Shown in pieces: positions 21,801 to 33,544 of a stretch of 64,000 bases of DNA. Source of the DNA: Diplosphaera chodatii (taxonomy: Eukaryota; Chlorophyta; Trebouxiophyceae; Prasiolales; Stichococcaceae); contig JAALGY010000008.1 of NCBI GenBank assembly GCA_032358165.1, positions 2,046,001-2,110,000 of the forward strand, written 5' to 3'. The notes under the pieces were generated by a model that worked only from the letters and a program-made list of their open reading frames with translations, made no database searches and had not been told where the DNA came from. Position 1 is the first letter of the stretch. Every line of letters starts with the position of its first letter. Both the position numbers and the translations under genes were made by a program.

Positions 21801-23659
21801 CGCTGAGGTGGCCGTGGACACGAATGGGAACGGGGTGGTTGACTCGGGCGAGACCGATTCACCAGGCACAACGGTGAGACTCAAGTATGTTGCAGGTCTG
21901 CTGGTGTTCGGCAGCCTGCAGTTTGCATGCCGCCATTATGACGTGATAGCAGACCCCATGCCGCTGGACCCTGCTTTGCTGGCTGTCATACGACCTGACA
22001 CAGCAGAGCGTCCTGAATCTTGGCGTGCACGTCGGCCCACCTGTTGTTTTGGAGGCTGAGGAGAGGCATGGTGTAGAAAACCAACAGCAGTCATCCTGGC
22101 TGCCATCACATGCTGACCTTACAATACGGTGGAAAACGACCCTGGCAGGCACGGGCTTGATCAGCTCGTGCATGGCAGCACAGGGCAAGCAAACGGCACA
22201 CGGCTGTCATCTTAGTCACGCATTGAATACTGTTTGGTTGCAGGTCCGATGCAACTTCACCAACACAGGAGGAGGCATGACTTACTCAGACACCCTGAGC
22301 ACGCCCCCAGGCGACAGCGGTCCTGTGGTGAGCCAGATACAAGCCGGCAGCTCCATAAACGGCGCGCCGGGGATTGTGAGTGTGGTTTGCATGGCGACGC
22401 CCTTCGACCAGGTGCGCACTGTGTTGCAGACACCGCATACTGACCATCAGTGCACATGTCACGCCCACAATGCAAGTACATGTACAGCCGTTGCGTTGTG
22501 GCGTCCACCACAACATGGACACTTCACGCCCTTGATCCTGCTAGGCTGCCCAATAGGGACGACTTGCCAAGTTCAGAGTGCTGACCATGCATGTCTTAAG
22601 CATTCTGCAGGTCATTTACGGGACTGGCACCGCAACATTCTCGTACGTCGTGGCGGGACCGCCGCCGGTAAGCCTGCCCACGACCCACGGCCTTCCTTGC
22701 CCTGATTTGACCAGCCGCACTGCGTCAAAGATGCCTGTGTTTGCACCTCAGAAATCATGGTGGGATGCCGATGCGATGTGTGGCCAGCTCATGACGTGCA
22801 TGAGATACGCGCAGGTCCCTGTGCGGGCAGCCGTTACCCTCCAGGGAGATGTGTACCAGGGCGGCACCGCACTCTTCGCGGGCCAAACCTACATCGATAG
22901 CGACTCAGATGGCAGTCTGGACAATGGAGAACAGGCATACCCTAATGCCCAGGTAGGGTCTGCCGCATCTAGCTCAGGCGCGACCATGGGCAGGCGCCCC
23001 TGCAACTAGCTAGAGGGCATGCCATCCGCCGTCTACGGCCTCTTTGTGCTTGTGCACCTTGTCAGTACAGATTTTACTTTCTATGACAAGAGCCAGCAAG
23101 CACACGACATCGCATAGCTGCTGAGCAATATGCTTTCTGCTGCAGGTCATGTGCAACGTCTACGACACCTTGGGCGACCCAGCAGATGGGGACAAAGTGT
23201 CGCAGGTCTCGGATCTCAGCGGCAACATCGTCTTCTCGATTTCCGGCGACATCAACAACGCCACGGGGAGTCGTGCTGTGGAATGCACGACATCGCCAGT
23301 CAACGGCGACGAGCAGGTGTGCCTGCAACAGGCTGCAGCAACAGCAGTACTGCACCCCATGCGCATTTTCCAAACCCAATGCTGGGTCAACTTGATGTTT
23401 GCTGGCTTTGCACCTGTGCTGCGGTGGCAAGGTTCTGAATGAAAGCAATGTAGTTCGACTATCACCTTATCAACTACGCAAACTTTGAATTCATTGCCAT
23501 GTAACTGATAAACAGGCAAAGCAATGCTCAGCATATACCGTGTTGCTCTGTATGCCAGTGATCAACGATGTGATGCTGAACCATGCATTGCTGTTGCCGC
23601 AGGTGTATACAGCCGGACAGAGTTTCAATACATATGACATCATGGCGGGTCCGGGTTGA
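18896..23659 (+). CDS. Gene B: secreted Cys-rich / Pro-rich protein with two DtNgNG Ig-like modules
   Basis: Fifteen exons: 18896-19123, 19318-19398, 19643-19760, 19965-20103, 20309-20444, 20587-20758, 21022-21178, 21320-21367, 21472-21656, 21773-21873, 22244-22411, 22611-22667, 22815-22952, 23146-23316 and 23603-23659; 651 residues. The first nine exons match gene C in order, phase and nearly in size: signal peptide (ALALSLACSAFA), block with 'RQLLASGGRSDPE', Cys-rich repeats, and Pro-rich tract ending 'KQAIILRLTSQF'. Then come two copies of a three-exon module: a Ca-loop-like 'DTNGNGVVDSGE' (second copy 'DSDSDGSLDNGE'), a beta-rich part 'CNFTNTGGGMTYSD', and a short 'GTGTATFSYVVAGPPP'. This pattern resembles the repeated Ig-like modules of bacterial surface proteins (DUF11/DUF7507 type). 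There is no kelch region; the frame ends in the second copy. Extracellular location and a matrix role are inferred. Confidence 0.78.
21022..21620 (+). repeat. Pro-rich tract of gene B, split over three exons
   Basis: Exons 21022-21178, 21320-21367 and the start of 21472-21656 encode PPP-containing repeats (PPPAPPPSPPP, PPQPPPSPPP). The short 48-nt middle exon has the same length as in gene C (27356-27403). Confidence 0.82.
21773..23659 (+). repeat. Tandem duplication of a three-exon Ig-like module in gene B
   Basis: Exons 21773-21873 / 22244-22411 / 22611-22667 and exons 22815-22952 / 23146-23316 / 23603-23659 show the same succession: a D-rich loop with a GE end, a beta-rich exon, then a 57-nt exon ending in a Gly-Pro motif. 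The middle exons are 168 and 171 nt. Sequence divergence is high, so the duplication is old. Confidence 0.65.
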
Positions 23660-24954
23660 TATCAACCCTTCCCCGCAAGACCTACAGATGCCTGTCAGCA
23701 GAGGCAGCCATGCAGCATGCAGTGACGCTTCATTCACTGATGTTGTCTGCGTGTCTGCGTGCACGACCGATATCAGACGAAAACACGTGCTTGCCGCAAA
23801 TCATATTGCATTATTGGGAACACATTGAACGCCGGTCTGTCGCAAGTGCATGTTTGCTGAACAACACCCTTCGCTCCCTTACTTGCTCGCTCTTTGTAGC
23901 GGATGTTGCAAGCCTTATGTGCCTTTTGTGAGCAAGCAAAGCTGGCACATAGAATTACACCTGCTTCCGCTCGCTCTATACTTGCCTGGATGTACGCAAC
24001 AGTTCAAAATCAGTTTCAACTTCAGCTTGAACATACACCGTAGATTCAAATCAGCTTCGCAGTGCACACTGCGCCTGCGGGGAGACGTTCCTGCTCCTCA
24101 TGCATGCCAGCCATATACATATATACAACCGTGTGTATGCGCTTTCGCCGACAGCCCGGCGGGACACAGCTCGGCGGGAAGCAGCTGATGTGCGTGATGA
24201 TCCAAAATATTGGTGGTTGCACCATCGATTTGCCTGCTGGTAGGATGCCTGCACACTGTGAATAGTGTCCCTGCTGTCTGACACAAGGGGTAGAAGTATG
24301 GTCTGACAGATCCTGACCCCGCCCTGCAGCGCAGGCAACAGGGTGTCTGCGGTTGTACAGCCCAGAACAATACGCAACGCCTCGGCAGCAGCACATCAGG
24401 GCGCCGCTCTGGCACCATTTGAATGCACAGATAGCGGATCAACGCGTTCTCCAACTGACAGACGCTAAATGCACTGCACCCGCCAATTAGCTGTGACAAG
24501 GAAGCAGCGGTGGGCGAAAGCGCTGTCACAGGTGGGTGCACGACCAGTGCACGACATAGACTTATCAGCTGGGACGCTGACCGAGTGGGGTGTTTCATTC
24601 ACGCTGAAACTGTGCCGCGCTTTGCCGGTGCCGTAATCAAGACATTCGGCAGCCAAAAGGCGGACAGTGAGAACCTGCATGGGCGACAGCGTCCAAAAGT
24701 CGCACGCGCACGTGAATTATGGCACCATTGCATCGTGCTGGACGCGGCATAACCAGCGACTGCCTGCCTTGCACCTCATTCAGATTGAGACCTCCACCAG
24801 AGAAGTAATCACCTACCATAGCCTCATCAGCTGACATCAGTGTGGCCGAGAGTTCAGGCATAGCGCATCAAGTGATTCACATACGCCCTACCAGAACTAT
24901 CATGTTCATTCAGAGGCCTAATACCTGCGGTGCAGCCCAAAAGCAGCGGGCGCC
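23660..24954. other. Intergenic B-C
   Basis: 1.3 kb in which I find no exon. It shares the short string GCAGCCAAAAGGCG with the A-B spacer (near 18590 and 24649). That may be a remnant of the unit duplication. Confidence 0.35.
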
Positions 24955-27900
24955 ATGGGAGTGTACCGCCACCGCACCGCTGCAGCAGCAGTTCTTGCCA
25001 TGAGCATTGCTTGCGGCATGTACGCGGTAGCAGCATCGCAGTCACACTGGTCCGTTGATGCCGGCGGTCCCGCTGGGGGCCTGGATGCTGCCGCTGCAGC
25101 GGCTGTGCTCCAGGTTGCCCACCCGGAGGACCGTGGGGCGGTGCGGCAGCTGCTGGCGAGCGGCGGTCGCGATGATCCTGAGGTGGGGGCTGTCATTACA
25201 CTGATGGCATGCAAAACGTCACTGAACACAGTGACGAAAACCGGGTGCCTTGTGCCGTCAGCTGCACGGCTTCAGCGCGCGGAAAACCCTGCAGCGCTTG
25301 TGAATTGTCGTATGTTGGGAAGGCTTTGCGGGTGCTTAGACCGGGCTCATGCAACCTGAGCCTACAGGTGGCCGCTGTGCTGGCGAGGTGTCGGGCTCAG
25401 AAGGCCCGTTGCGCGGAGCTAGCAAAGTACATGCAGAACTGCATAAATGTGCGGTCTTAGCTCATCTCCTGCTGTTGTTCCAGCCTGGTGATGCACATCT
25501 GTCTGCTGTGCCCTCAATCAGCACAGCGTGACGTACAGGATTTGCTGCTGCTGGCTGATGGCCGGAAGACACAAAGAGTACAGGATTGGCAGCCTGCCCG
25601 CAGCAAAGCAGCAAGCCAAGCGAAACCCGTTCAACAGTGTGTGTTACTACTCCTGCCGCAGATCCATGGCAGGGGCTGCCTGCGCTGCACAGACAGCACC
25701 GTCACGCACGTCAGCGCCAAGGCGTCAAGGTGCACAGCCGTCCGTGACAAGCGCTGGGCGCTATTGGGCCGCAATGCCGGTGAGCCTGAACCGTCCATCA
25801 CCAAGCAACTCGTGCTGAGTGTAGCAGCACATCGTAGGCCAGCATAGTGGAGGCCACCATAGGCAGACATGTTGCCTCGTAGCTACGCTTGACACTGCGG
25901 CTCCATGCGTCAAATCTGTGCACTTCACATGACTGCAGACTGCTTGGCTGACATCAAAGTATTCCTTTCCAAGGGCTGGCCTTGCTTGTCAGAACTGACT
26001 TCTGCGTGAATGACTTTGCAGTGCCAGCGGCTGGGTACGGGCTGAGCGCGGATCACGACTCGGTGGCCTGCAAGCCGGGGCACGCCAAGGGCGGACCCGG
26101 CGCGTTCTCCTGCAGCCTGTGTGGAGCAGCAAAATATGCCCCTTACTCACGGTCCACCAAGTAAGCCTCCGCAGCCATTGGCAATGTGGTGCTGCGTTCA
26201 GTGTTGAATGTCGCAAAGCTTGACTGGCACATCAAGCAGCAGCCGGTTGACTTCTTTTGCAGATGATGTCCTGTCTGCTGACTTTCCAGAGTGTGACAAA
26301 CCATCTGCTGCAGCGTGAAACACCTTCCACAATTTCACTTGAACGCCATTTGTTGCAGGTGCCTCAGCTGCCCGCGGCCCAGGGTTGTCAATGCTGCACA
26401 CACCACCTGCACACAGCCAGTTGTGTTCAAGCCGGGTCAGCAGCCAGACCGCAGCGGCAGACCGCAGCCCTGCCCCCCGGGGACGGCCAAGGTGCTCAGG
26501 CACCTCTGTTGAGGGTTTGAATGGACTGCCGTCTCACCAGCTCGTCGACATGTCCTGATTCGAGGACTGTTGCACCACAGCACGCATAGAGTACTACATC
26601 TTGACAGCCTGGTGCAAATACACGCTGCACCCTCATTAAGGGAATACTCATTGAGGCGATGGTGCGCCGCTGCCAGGCTGGCGCGGGCGCCTTTGCGTGT
26701 GGGCGCTGCGAGGGCGTGGTTGATGGCCGCCAGCGGTACCAGAGCAGGAGCGGGGCCACCGCCTGCGCGCGGTGTGCCGCCGGCGGCCGCGTCAACGCCG
26801 CCAGAACCACCTGCAGTGAGTTCGATGTCGTTGAGTCGTGCGCCCACCTGTCAGAAGCGGTATCGCGTAGCACCTGTGCCTAGCTCCAAGGGCTGTTTTG
26901 GGTCAAGCATGCTTACAGCATTCTTTCGTTCGTTTGCCTTGCGTCCCATGCTGCTGCAGTGTGTGCCGAAGCTGCCCAGTCGCCACGCACAGTGCTGACT
27001 GCGGACCTGCTGCAAAGGTCTCAAGGTCCTGTGTGGCTGGGTGGCTGCTGATTGTTGTGCAGCTCTGCCAACCACCGTCGACCCGCCGCTTCCCCCCAAG
27101 CCCAAGCCCAGCCCACCACCACCATCTCCGCCGGCTACAGTGCCACAAAAGCCACCATCAAGCCCCCCGCCAGACCCGCCGCCTCAGCCGCCCCCAAGGT
27201 ATGTTGTGCTTCGGCGCAGTGTATCCCCTGCTGACCCAGCGGCATGTGTATCCCATCATGTCAACCCGCTGCACTTGCGGCGCTGTCACTGCATTAGGCA
27301 TGCACACAGCAAACAGTGTCCAGTGGCGTGTGACGCTGCATTGTTGCGGCCGCAGCCCACCCCCTGCGTCCCCGCCAAGCCCGCCACCACACCCACCCCC
27401 AAGGTAAGTCAAGATGCCGCATTTGCACCACATGCTCCTGACTCCAGCACGTGCTGCCATGGCATTTGCTCTCCGAACATCCAGCACGGAACGTCTTGCA
27501 CCTCGCAGCCCTCCCCCAGCGCCGCCCCCAAGCCCTCCACCGCAGCCGCCGCCCAGCCCGCCACCGCAGCCGCCGCCCAGCCCGCCGCCGCACCTGCCGC
27601 CGAGTCCACCACCACAGCCGCCGCCCAGCCCACCACCTCAGCCGCCTCCAAGCCCACCGCCGCCTGCCAAGCATTCCATCATCCTTCGGCTCACCAAGCA
27701 GTTCTCAGGTTGTGCATGCGCTGGTCATCCTTCGGCCAGCATTCCTTGAGCTGTTATTGCACTGCATATGAGCGACGTGCTCTCACCGCGTCTGAATGTA
27801 CACTTTCTGACCTCGCGCAGAGCCCGTGCCACTTGGCGCGCCTGGTGTAACTTACGTCACATCCGTGAACGTGGACACAAATGAAAATGGGGCGGTGGAC

Positions 27901-30900
27901 ACCGGCGAGCCTGGGGCTTCTGCAGCAACGGTGAGACTAGTCACGTACCGGAATGTTGCTGGCCGTTTGGGCAACTGCAATTGGTTCATGCATGGTCACC
28001 ACAATAGGCGGGGCAGAACGTATGACCGCATGCTTGCTGTTTCTTCCGATGTTGCACATTGCACATACAGCCCATCTCTGTCACTTGCAGACCAGATTCT
28101 ATGTCGCTTCTACATCTTTGCAGGTGCAATGCACGTTCACGAACACAGGGAACGCCATGACTGCGACGTACACCGTGACCACGGCTGCAGGCGGTGTTGG
28201 AGTGATTACATTGCCACCCGGCGGTGCCGCAAGCGGCGCACCGGGAACCGTGAACGTGTTCTGCACGGCGATGTCATTCGACCAGGTGTGCAAAGTGCCG
28301 AGGGCGCTGACCACTGGTGCATCAGCCTGTCTAACGGATGACCACACTGCAAAGCACACTTGCAAAGTCGGAGACGCTGGGCATCCCTGCAAAGTGAAAA
28401 CAAGCAGGGATTACAGACCCATCATCGATCCACAGGGTGCATCTGTATGTGTGTGTCAGAATGCCTTTGTGAGTGCCCTAGATGTGCACATGATGTTGCT
28501 GTTAAGATCTGTCCTTAGCAGCGTCAGATCCCTCAGCTCTTCAGCACCAAGCTGCGCGCGTCAAGCCCGCATATGTGCAGGCATGCATGATGCCATGGTG
28601 CAAGCACAGTCATTGGCGTACGGCATCCACCATATCAGCTTTACTCGCCCTCGCTGATGCTAAGCTAAAGGTGGCTGTCAGTTCAACCTGCGAAGCTTCA
28701 AGTGCTGACCTCGCATGTCTGCATTTACACTGCAGACCACCTCTGGGACCGCAACAGCAACATCACAATATACCGTGGCGTCGCCGCCGCCAGAACCTCG
28801 ACTGCTTGTGACCGGTGAGCCACAGCCATATCAGTATTGCATCTCCAACATAAGACCAGTTGAGCTGACCACACGTTGGGCTTATGTACATGGATGCATC
28901 TTGCATACAGTTTCCACGCTGTAGTTTGCCCTTCCTTAGTGGCTTTGACATCTGCCCACGCAAACCCCGAACTTCTGATGACCATCTTGTGGCAGCATAG
29001 CAGCCAAGCTGTATGCTAGCTGTGCACAGGGCGGCAAGCACCATGCGATGCTTTGCTGGTGTAGCAAGCTGGCTAGCAGTGCACTATCTGGCCTGAGGTA
29101 GCATGGGTTGTCAATGTGATGTGCATAGTGACGCGCGGCATGACGGATAGTGCAAGGCCCATGTGTTGCTTGCAGGCGGCAGCGTAGACCCCGGCACCTC
29201 CGAGGTTTTGTCCCTGGTCAACTTGGCAGCCGGTTGGCAGCTCGTCCCCAACTTCCAGAGTGGCTTATTCGCTGGTCACGAGACGGTGGTGCTGCCGCAG
29301 TCTGCGCCCGGCCAGCCAGTGAGGCCACCGCAGCTGTGCACAATATCGTCAGTCAAGCAGTATTCCGACGGCCGCAGCCTACCCCCAGCCTCGCAGGGTT
29401 GCCTTCGGTTTTGTTGTCCTGGATGTAGTGGCAAACTCTGAGTAAGCTTACTCATCATCCTATGTGAGCACAGAGCTTGTCAAGATCACATGTTATGTGA
29501 CAGATGCGCCACGGCTTGCAGGTCGCCCTGGCCATTGGCGGTTCGGTGGCGACCCCACCAGGAGCGGCGGTGTACACTTCACCGAGCACCTGGACACAGA
29601 CGAGCGCCATGACGCTTCCCTCGCGCAGCTCCTTCCAGGCCGTCAGCCATCCTGATGGACGTGTCTTTGCCATCGGAGGTGAGAGGATGCCTGCGCTATG
29701 TCCTAGGTAGGGGGTGCGGAACAATCACAACATGCCAGAGAACTTAGCAATGCGAGCTGCTGTGAGCAGCATGAGGCTGAGTGCCTTGATGGTGGCCTTG
29801 TTGCCACCATCAACAAGGCATGATGTTCCCCTCATCTGCTGGCAATAACAGGGGTACAATTTCAACATCACAGCAAGCCATGCACGTTGCGCTTGTGCAA
29901 CACATTCGTGGTGTGAATGTGAAACGGGGCTTGCAGCACGTTGCTAGTATGTACACGTGCCAGATGTGTATATATGTTTCCAAAGATATGCCAAGTGTGT
30001 TTGTGCCTTACTTATGCCATGCCTGGGCTGCCAATGGGCAGATGCTCCGCTGATGGCGGTGGTTGAGCCAAATGAACCTGTATGTTGCAGGCTATGCCAC
30101 CGATGTCATGGAGAGCACAACACTCTGCGAGCAGTACACCCCCGGTAGCAACAGCTGGAGCCTCAACACGGCCCTCAATGTAGCTCGGCATGACTTCTCG
30201 GCACTCTTCTTTGCTGATGGTAATGTAATCGTGGCAGGTACGCACACAACATCGATGCAGCTACGCCTTGGTATTTGCAGCCACCCAAGATGCTGTTAAT
30301 CTTGTTGCTCTTGCAAGTGAAGCCCTATGGCCTGTATGCTGAAAATTTCATTTGGCAAAGCCGCACCAGGATACCAAGAGACCATGTCTTGCATGCTTCG
30401 ATGCATGGCTTGTGATGACATTGAAGCTGGGCCTTATGTATCACCCTGCAGGAGGTGTCAACACAGACGCTTCCGTTTCAACTCGACTGAGCAGCACTGA
30501 GCGCTTCAACCCGTCGACGGCAACATGGACTACCATGGGCTCGTTGTCCACAGAGATCAGCAACTTTGGAATTGTACAGTGAGTTCGCATTTACTTTCTT
30601 GCCATGCTATGTCATTGCGTGGGCGTCACTATGATACTATGTGGCTATGGCTATGGCTGTTCCTACACATTCGCATCTTGTGTGCGTGATGGGAGCCTTT
30701 GATCTGTCTCACCATGCCTCAATCGAATGTTGCAGGACACTCGATGGTAACGCACTGGCTGCTGGCGGGCTGACTGGGCCGGCTGGATCCGCCGTCGCAA
30801 CATCAGCTGCACAGGTGTGTTCCAATTGATACAAGCAAACGACATAGTGAGAACGAACCCTTCATTGCATTACGACGCCTTAGGTACAGCCACATGCAAT

Positions 30901-32252
30901 CGTCGTTGAAGGTTGGGGCCTGCACATGCGCGTGAACATATGAAAGGCACAAAATTTGTGCCGCGTATGACGGCCGCCTGCGTGATTGGGTGCCCGCCCA
31001 CCTCGAACTCAAGCTGCTGGTGATCAAGCGTGTGCGTCCCAGAACAGTTGTCTGCATTGTCTTAGTTTAGGCTTTGCTTGCAAGTGTCAGAGTGCATAGC
31101 AAGTATCAGAATGTATGCACTCGCCTGCTAACTTCAAGTCCAGCTGACGCCGTATTATGCCATACAACAAGGCGCGGCAGCTCCATGTGGAGCTACCTGC
31201 CAGCCCTCTACTTGCAAGCACGTACCCTCAATCTGCTTACCCGCGTTGGGCAAGACGGTGCCACCGAGTTGTCGTTTCGACACACGTGTCGCTCATTGCT
31301 TCTTGCCGTCTTTGCAGGTGTACAAGAGTATCGGAACATGGTCACTGGTGGGTAGCATGGGGTCTGCACGTTACGACCATGTGGTGCTTCCGCTTCTTGG
31401 CCAATGCTTCGGCACTTCCCCATGCAATGTCGCAGCCGCCATCGTCATAGGAGTGAGTAGCGCGTCGCACAATCAGTCTCCATCCAGCATGGCTGCAAGA
31501 CAATAATTTGAATTGAATGCAAACTTGCATCACCAACAATGGTGTGTTTGAGCAATCAGTATATGGCTGCGATCTGATGAGCGTTGTCAGCTTCGTGTGA
31601 TCCCATGATGACAATGAATGTGCGTTTGGCAGGGCACCGACAACACCGGATCACCTTTAAAGACGAGCGAGGTATACAATATCGGAAGCGAGACGTGAGT
31701 GACGGTTATCCAAGCTTGTTGTTGCATGCTGGGCTGACGAAACAAGCGAGCAACAATGTCCATAAGGTCAAGATTAGGCATTTGTGTTGCAGACGCATAC
31801 ATGAACAGCATAGATGTCATCTTGAGTGCCCCATGGCGATTGCTTCGCAGATGGCAACCCGTGCCCGGCAGCATGACGGTGGGGCTATCTCGCTTTCGGG
31901 CAGTTCAGGTTGACGGCGGCGACATAGTGGTTTCCGGTGAGTTGTCCCATGAGGGAATGGCACTCGCTTGCAGAATTATGTTGCTCTTGGTCACATGTTG
32001 AAGTCTACAACCCTTGCATGTCGGGACTTTGTGATCGGATAGTCACCTTGCACGGCACTCCGGCCTGTTGTGCGTCATAATCATGCACTAGTATGTAACA
32101 TCACGTGCCGTGCAGGCTGTAGCAGTTGCTCTGATGCCGATGACGGTGGCCGGACAGTGGAGCGCCTCTCCGCGTCAACTGGCATGTGGACGACATTGCC
32201 ATCACTCAATGCTAATCGGACGCTGCACACCATGGTGTATGTGATGGCATGA
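24955..32252 (+). CDS. Gene C: secreted Cys-rich / Pro-rich / Ig-like / kelch-propeller protein
   Basis: Twenty-one exons: 24955-25182, 25368-25448, 25662-25779, 26022-26160, 26359-26491, 26641-26815, 27063-27198, 27356-27403, 27509-27708, 27821-27930, 28124-28285, 28736-28814, 29176-29318, 29522-29678, 30091-30237, 30452-30578, 30736-30814, 31318-31452, 31633-31694, 31851-31936 and 32116-32252; 893 residues. It carries every module of the family: signal peptide (AVLAMSIACGMYAVAAS), conserved block, Cys-rich repeats, Pro-rich tract, one Ig-like module ('NVDTNENGAVDTGE', 'CTFTNTGNAMTATYTV', 'GTATATSQYTV') and kelch repeats ('FQAVSHPDGRVFAIGG', 'FSALFFADGNVIVAGG', 'FRAVQVDGGDIVVSG'). Kelch exon sizes nearly equal those of gene A; 157, 127, 62 and 86 nt are identical. 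The stop directly follows 'LHTMVYVMA'. A candidate extra exon near 32628 would extend the tail. Predicted extracellular. Confidence 0.8.
27063..27667 (+). repeat. Pro-rich tract of gene C, split over three exons
   Basis: Exons 27063-27198, 27356-27403 and the start of 27509-27708 encode PPPSPPPQ-type repeats. The tract is followed by 'KHSIILRLTKQF', the conserved segment also found after the tract in gene B. Confidence 0.84.
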
Positions 32253-33544
32253 CAGGGTATGCCGGGATGACATGTGTAGGATCCGCTGCTCTTGCACGGC
32301 AAGGGCATGGGTGCCAGCATCACCGTGCTGAGGGTCCTTAGTGAGGGCGGTGTCATAATGGTTTCGAGTGCCTTGCATGCTCTGCTATCCTTGCTTCGTT
32401 GATGCCGGTCCACGCTGATATGCTTACATGCAATTCTTTGATGCTTGTCACGACATGTGGTACGACATGGTACATACTGAGACATATAAGTTTGACAGTG
32501 GCCATGTGAAACATCAAACCGGTTGTCGTGCACCACAAGCTTCATTGGGAGCAGCAGGCTGGTCATCCAGACAGCCGACGTGCTTACAACATGATTTCGT
32601 TGTACTCGATGCTTTGTTTTGTTTCAGGCTCGAGTCGCCAGCGGACTAGAAACAGAGTCTGTTGTCAAAAACATTATAGTATTCCTTGCTGAACCAGATA
32701 GCGTGACGCCGACGCCGACGCCTGTGCTACAAGGACCTAGTAGGTGCCAGCTCCATTTGACGATAGTGAGGGCACAAATGCCTTGTGATCAAAGCAAGCC
32801 ACATGACGCTTGTTTTTGAGTGAACAGAGGGTGCTGCAGGCACACACCAATTTATCAGACGTCAGAGTGCTGCAATCTTGTGATAGGCTTGCTTGGGGTC
32901 AGAAATGATGTCGGCAATAGCATGATTGCAAGTTTGCTACAAGCAATCAAGTGAAGTACTCGAGCTTTGTGTTGTCATTCGGATGCAAGACAACATTTGG
33001 CACGAGCTAAGGTGCCTCTCCTCCCACCAGCAAATCAACTCTGGTGTAGTTACAACCTTCTGGCTTCTACAAGAAGTAGCCTTGGACCAGTCAATCGCTT
33101 GTGGTGCCCTCCGTTCATCATGTTGCGCAGCGACATGAAACTACAGCGCACCGGGCGCTTGCTTGCATCTTGACAATCTCACGCTGCGCCGCCGAGGTTT
33201 TGTGCCACTACTACCGTAGCAACCAAGACGGCCTGCTTGGTGGTAGAGTGCTCGGACTGTAACCTGGCTGCCCGCCCCACAAATGGCCACCTTGCACCAC
33301 CACTTCAGCACAGGGCTGCAAATGTCCAGTGGGTGCAGCACTGCTGGCTGTCCACATCCGTCCCTCAGGCAGCGGCTAGCACGTCCTCCAGAAGAATCAT
33401 CTCAACATCCGCCGGCACTGCACAGCACGCATCGTTGCATGCTCGCCGCAGCTGTTGCGCTGTCTTGCAGGCACGTGACACATTGCGGCGTGCAGGGAGG
33501 CACTCACGAGACAGAACTGCTTCCACATGCCATCAGGTGAAAGT
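32253..33544. other. Region between gene C (+) and gene D (-), convergent
   Basis: 1.3 kb between two 3' ends. A coding-like stretch with a TTTCAG acceptor begins at 32628 and reads through 'EPDSVTPTPTPVLQGPS'. I could not decide whether it belongs to gene C. Nothing else is supportable. Confidence 0.35.
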
